15,799 bases of DNA from an uncultured Clostridia bacterium. GTDB lineage: Bacteria > Bacillota > Clostridia > Christensenellales > Pumilibacteraceae. The position numbers and the translations under genes were made by a program. The stretch covers positions 1-15,799 of the forward strand of contig USEG01000007.1 in assembly GCA_900553555.1 (NCBI GenBank), given 5' to 3'. Below, piece by piece: positions 11,887-15,799 of the stretch (position 1 is the stretch's first letter; every line of letters starts with the position of its first letter). The notes under the pieces are model-generated. The model ran no database searches, was not told the origin of the DNA, and saw only the letters and a list, made by a program, of their open reading frames with translations.

Positions 11887-14800
11887 ATGAAAAGAAAAAT
11901 GCTAATAGTTTTCTTTGCTTGCGTGGCGGCAGTCTGCCTTAGTGCAGGAATTGCTGCATGTACAGGCGGCGGAAATGGCAAAAGTTGCAACCACAATTTT
12001 GAATGGCGGTCAGATGCAGATTCTCACTGGCTTGAATGCACATTGTGCGGTGAAAAAGAAGAGGCTGAAGCACACTCACCAATGAGTGAAGGTTATTATG
12101 GCGACAACTACGACAGTACGTCACACTGGTCTATTTGTATTGTTTGCGAGCAACCATGCAATATTCAGCCGCATGAATTTACAGAAGAGCATTGGCAGGA
12201 AGGCGATACCGATTCCTGGGAACAAGTTTTAAAGTGCAACGATTGCAACTATGAGAAAGTTCGTAAGGCCGAGCCGATATATACGCTTAAAGATGATGAC
12301 ACTTATGAATTGACCGACATAGGTTTCAGCAAGTTGACATCGTTTACGGTACCGGCAGAATATAACGGTAAGCCGGTCACCAGCATAGGTTTTTATGCGA
12401 TAACAACGAATAGCAGTCTTGAAACGCTTATAATTTCAGACGGCATTACGGAAATAGCCGAATATGCTATTATTTCAAGTCATCTAAGGCATATAACGTT
12501 GCCCGAAACACTTGAATCGGTAGGAGATTATGACTCCATAGGTATTCAATGTGAGTCGCTTGAATATAACGAATATGGTAATGGTAAGTATATAGGTACA
12601 AAGAGCAATCCCTATTATATGCTTGCGGGCGGCAGCGGAAAGGTAGAACTTCATAAAGATGTCAAATGGATAGGCTGCGTGAATAACCGCACTGAAGGTT
12701 TTGAAGAGGTTGAATTCAATACTTACATGGGCGGGCTTTATCTGGGTACTGCAGATAATCCTTATTATGCCATTGTCGGTGAAGATGGCATAACGGAGGA
12801 GATTAACGATAGGACTGTTATGGTGTTCGACTTTACCCGTGCGGGAGTTTACGATATACCGTTTATTACTACTTCGGTTGAATATATAACTCCTTTAATA
12901 ATGCAATACTACCGTTTTCAAGCTTGGAATAAGTCTTGGACAGTCAGCATAAATAACAAATTCTATTCGTCTTCCAACGGAAGCCTTTACAATAAAGATA
13001 AAACATTGTTGTATTGGGCATGTTATAACTATGACAGGAAAAATGATGCGTATAGCTACACCTTGCCCGAGAGCGTAAAAACAATATCGAAATATGCGCT
13101 TGTAAGTGAAATAGATGGAAGTGGTGTAGTAAATTATGTAGACAGTAATAAAAATTTTGTTCTTGAAAACGGATTGCTTTGTGACCTTCAAAAAAGTACC
13201 GTTTATGCCCATAATAGTGCCGAAAAGTATGACGAAATTGTAATTCCCGCCACCGTAACAGGCATCATTGGTGTGGGTACGTTTGATTTTAATGCGGAAT
13301 ACATATCCGTTGAAGAAGGAAATAAAAATTACAGTTCCCTAAACGGTGCTCTTTATAATGCCGACAGGACTATTTTGCTTGGTGTTCCCGCGCTATATAA
13401 AGGTGAATTGAAGCTTGCCGCAACGCTTGAAAGTATCGAGTGCGAAACTGACGCGGAGGGAATAACCGCATTTGCCATTGATGAAAGCAATAAAAATTTT
13501 GTTGTTATAAGCGGCGTTTTGTTTACCATAATCGAGAGCAACTATTCTTCGGACGACGGAGTCACATGGGTGACTTTTGATAGTTACAATCCCATTGCAG
13601 TCCCTAAGGGTGCTACGGGAATAATTGTTATTCCCGGGGCCTTATATGGCGGTTTGGATAAAGACAATTGTTCATTTGCATTGATATACGTATCAGATCC
13701 TTCTGAAGAAAGGCCTATTTATTATGATGGAATTACGGTTGTAAATCTTATCGACAAAAACAAGTATACAATAGTAAATGACATACTTTATGTTTTAAAT
13801 GAAGATGAAGCCATAGCTGTGGAATACCGCGGCGAGGATGGCAATGCTGTCATACAGGAAAAGGTCGAAATAGGAGGGGTGCAATATAACGTTACCAATG
13901 CCTTGCTTGCATATGCCGAACATGGAATAAAAACGCTCACCGTACCAAAAACGGTAACCTCTGTGTTTGAATTGGGGCGTATGTATTCCTCTCTCCGCGC
14001 AACCGAGGCATATATCGTCGATGGCGAAAATGCGGATTATATGTCGGTAGACGGAGTGCTCTATGAAAAATACGACGGCGTTGCGACTTCTCCTAAATAT
14101 ATACCGGATAACTTAACCGGAAACATAACAATACCTGATAATATATACAGCCTTAACGGGAAAAGTTTCGGCGGCACAAATGTTGCAGGGATAACACTTC
14201 CTTCAAATATAAATCTTTATAGAGGAGATTTCGCAGATTGCGAAAATCTTTCAAGTATAACCGTGCCTGCTGATTTTAATGGTTATTTAAGTGAAGATGT
14301 GTTCACCGATATCGACGCAGAACGAATACTATACATAGACGGCGATATTGGGGCATGGTTTGAAAACTATAAGTTAGCAAGATTTGCCGATTGTGCGTAT
14401 GTCGATAAGGTTATGTTTAAAGGCGAAGATGGAAATTATTTTGAAGTAAACGGAACGTTCGAGATTCCTGATGGGATAACGTATGTTAACGGCGATGATT
14501 TAAAATATTTTTCCGACATAACTGAGCTGGTAGTGCCTGAAGAAATTGAAGTAAGCGGTGATTTGAGCGCACTTAAAAATCTTACCACAATAAAACTTGA
14601 AGCCGATGAATGGTTAAATACTGCACCTGTTTTGTCGGAAAACGTACAGGTCATATTTGAATATAACACAACCTATGTAGATACAAATGCTATATTCGGA
14701 TATAAATTAAAAGAAGGCGAGGCTACTCTGACTTCATATAAGGGCTCAGATACAATTGTTGTGGTGCCCTCTGTGATAGACGGCAACAAGGTAATCGGCA

Positions 14801-15627
14801 TAGGGGAGGAAGTATTCGCCGGCAATACGACTATTACCGCCATTGCCATAAGCGACGGAATAACGACAATTGCAGACGGCGCGTTTGCAAACTGCACAGC
14901 GCTTACAACAGTATATATCTCCTCGACTGTGACGAATATGGGCTCAAAAGTGTTCAGCAATACCTCTGCCCTCTACGGTGACAACGCTAACGGCATTACG
15001 ACAGGGGCGACGGATGCACAAGTAAATTTGTGGCCGTCTGACTGGAAGGGTAACAGCAGCTACACGATTAGCAAAACTGTTTTCAGCGAAGATAATATGA
15101 TGCTGTGTAGTTTAGTATCATCTAACAATGTCGGGCTTGGATTCTACTTCGGCAAGGAAAGCAATGTTATGGTTCCCTCAACATTGGGCGGATATACCGT
15201 CACACAGATAGGCACCGCCTTTGCCGGAAATACGAATCTCGTATCGATAACGCTCTCGAAGGGTGTAGAAATAATAGGCCCGCGTGCATTCAGCGGGTGC
15301 ACAAATCTCACTACGGTGATATTGCCTGATACGCTTGAAGCTATATCTTGGGAGGCATTCAGCGATTGCACCTCGCTTAAAGAAATTACTCTGCCTGACA
15401 GCATTACTTTAATCGGTGAAAGAGTGTTTAAAGGTTGCGCTAACCTCACCTCTGTAAAGTTTGATTTCAAAGGGCAGTGGATTATGTATATGCAGGATGA
15501 ATATGGCCAACCGATACAATCAACAGCCAAACCTATTAACTCTCCTGTAAGTGCTGACGTGCTTGCGCAGTGGATGACCTATGACTATGTAGAATATGCG
15601 TTTATCTCTACCGGCTATACGGGCTGA
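11887..15627 (+). CDS. Large BspA-type LRR lipoprotein with N-terminal Cys/His modules
   Basis: 1246 residues from ATG 11887, fixed by GGAGG six bases upstream and by the signal peptide that starts there; the in-frame extension to 11794 is leader RNA. Residues 5-24 are hydrophobic and I-A-A-C25 is a lipobox, so the mature protein is a surface lipoprotein. Residues about 34-125 hold three H-x-W/W-x-x-x-C-x-x-C type modules (C51/C54, C84/C87 and C117/C120, with nearby His), a pattern seen in clostridial surface proteins and probably zinc-binding or structural. The rest is BspA-like LRR_5: degenerate repeats with long inserts in the middle (YNTKD-type 'LYNADRTILLGVPA' units) and a regular array near residues 960-1200 (ITLSKGVEIIGPRAFSGC, TLPDSITLIGERVFKGC). 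The likely role is adhesion or ligand binding outside the cell. It is more AT-rich than the glycosidase block. It is transcribed behind structured RNA unit 2. Confidence 0.9.
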   Translation: MKRKMLIVFFACVAAVCLSAGIAACTGGGNGKSCNHNFEWRSDADSHWLECTLCGEKEEAEAHSPMSEGYYGDNYDSTSHWSICIVCEQPCNIQPHEFTEEHWQEGDTDSWEQVLKCNDCNYEKVRKAEPIYTLKDDDTYELTDIGFSKLTSFTVPAEYNGKPVTSIGFYAITTNSSLETLIISDGITEIAEYAIISSHLRHITLPETLESVGDYDSIGIQCESLEYNEYGNGKYIGTKSNPYYMLAGGSGKVELHKDVKWIGCVNNRTEGFEEVEFNTYMGGLYLGTADNPYYAIVGEDGITEEINDRTVMVFDFTRAGVYDIPFITTSVEYITPLIMQYYRFQAWNKSWTVSINNKFYSSSNGSLYNKDKTLLYWACYNYDRKNDAYSYTLPESVKTISKYALVSEIDGSGVVNYVDSNKNFVLENGLLCDLQKSTVYAHNSAEKYDEIVIPATVTGIIGVGTFDFNAEYISVEEGNKNYSSLNGALYNADRTILLGVPALYKGELKLAATLESIECETDAEGITAFAIDESNKNFVVISGVLFTIIESNYSSDDGVTWVTFDSYNPIAVPKGATGIIVIPGALYGGLDKDNCSFALIYVSDPSEERPIYYDGITVVNLIDKNKYTIVNDILYVLNEDEAIAVEYRGEDGNAVIQEKVEIGGVQYNVTNALLAYAEHGIKTLTVPKTVTSVFELGRMYSSLRATEAYIVDGENADYMSVDGVLYEKYDGVATSPKYIPDNLTGNITIPDNIYSLNGKSFGGTNVAGITLPSNINLYRGDFADCENLSSITVPADFNGYLSEDVFTDIDAERILYIDGDIGAWFENYKLARFADCAYVDKVMFKGEDGNYFEVNGTFEIPDGITYVNGDDLKYFSDITELVVPEEIEVSGDLSALKNLTTIKLEADEWLNTAPVLSENVQVIFEYNTTYVDTNAIFGYKLKEGEATLTSYKGSDTIVVVPSVIDGNKVIGIGEEVFAGNTTITAIAISDGITTIADGAFANCTALTTVYISSTVTNMGSKVFSNTSALYGDNANGITTGATDAQVNLWPSDWKGNSSYTISKTVFSEDNMMLCSLVSSNNVGLGFYFGKESNVMVPSTLGGYTVTQIGTAFAGNTNLVSITLSKGVEIIGPRAFSGCTNLTTVILPDTLEAISWEAFSDCTSLKEITLPDSITLIGERVFKGCANLTSVKFDFKGQWIMYMQDEYGQPIQSTAKPINSPVSADVLAQWMTYDYVEYAFISTGYTG

Positions 15628-15799
15628 AAACTTCTAACGTTGAACTGTTAGAGCGTAGCTGTTTGACAGAGATAATTAACGGTATAATTATAGTGTTGGG
15701 TTAAAAAAACGGTATAACGTCTGTTAACAAAAAATACATAATTGTTTTTGATATATATATGTGATATAATCCTAATATTAAATTTGTATTCAGAGAGGT
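15628..15799 (+). promoter_or_regulatory. Downstream gap with promoter of the next gene
   Basis: A weak hairpin (CTAAC/GTTAG, 15634-15651) has no T run, so no clear terminator follows the LRR gene. A TTGACA at 15663 and TATAAT at 15683 are only 14 bases apart. A better promoter is TTGTTT (15742-15747), a 17-base spacer, and TATAAT (15765-15770) with TGA. The window ends in AGAGAGGT, a likely ribosome binding site for a gene just outside. AACGGTATAA occurs twice (15678 and 15708). Confidence 0.55.

Noticed and set aside
11634..11996. 120-codon minus-strand ORF upstream of the large LRR gene
   Set aside because: It is antisense to the structured RNA unit 2 and the signal peptide, with no start signals.
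1..15799. CRISPR arrays, tRNA and rRNA genes
   Set aside because: No regularly spaced repeats and no cloverleaf or rRNA-like sequence was seen on either strand by eye.

Overview
The window looks like part of an anaerobic, gut-type Clostridia genome, possibly near the Christensenellales/Borkfalkiaceae. This placement is an inference. It rests on a mid-GC, mosaic composition, large BspA-type leucine-rich-repeat (LRR) lipoproteins, a Gram-positive prepilin with an F-T-x-x-E signal, strong GGAGG ribosome binding sites, and cytoplasmic glycosidases. No rRNA, tRNA, CRISPR array, transposase or integrase was recognised.

Layout. 1-558 is the C-terminal end of a probable FAD-dependent oxidoreductase with its terminator. 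559-1327 is mostly non-coding: hairpins, a possible gene remnant, a promoter and a structured leader. 1328-1840 is a type IV pilin-like gene that runs into a reversed 5' fragment of an adenine/cytosine-N4 DNA methyltransferase (1842-2072). 2352-4829 is an LRR lipoprotein with a perfect sigma-A promoter. It ends against the reversed 5' fragment of another gene (about 4832-4944). 4945-5817 is a gene-poor stretch with an inverted duplication of a promoter/leader, three terminators and a possible membrane-protein remnant. 5818-8707 encodes a GH78-like alpha-L-rhamnosidase and a GH43-like glycosidase. Neither has a signal peptide, so they probably finish degrading imported plant oligosaccharides. 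8871-10637 is a compact redox-type operon (flavodoxin-like reductase, double carboxymuconolactone-decarboxylase-like protein, cupin). It is followed by a broken LysR regulator that meets a 3'-truncated XRE regulator head-on. 11887-15627 is a second, larger LRR lipoprotein.

The most unusual element is in 11480-11886, upstream of the second LRR lipoprotein. Two tandem units occur there, each a promoter followed after exactly six bases by a structured RNA of 122-124 nt. The two RNAs have different stem sequences but the same helices and the same unpaired bases: an AATAWT internal loop, a GGCAT terminal loop, a U-rich 3' internal loop, and a TATGC-R-GG second loop able to kiss the first. The first copy ends in a terminator-like hairpin. 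The second forms the 5' leader of the LRR mRNA and can adopt a mutually exclusive fold. I do not recognise this as a known riboswitch or small RNA.

A second theme is gene decay. At three places (about 1841, 4835 and 11066) a plus-strand gene abuts a minus-strand gene that has lost its 3' part, as if the DNA between convergent genes had been repeatedly deleted or rearranged.
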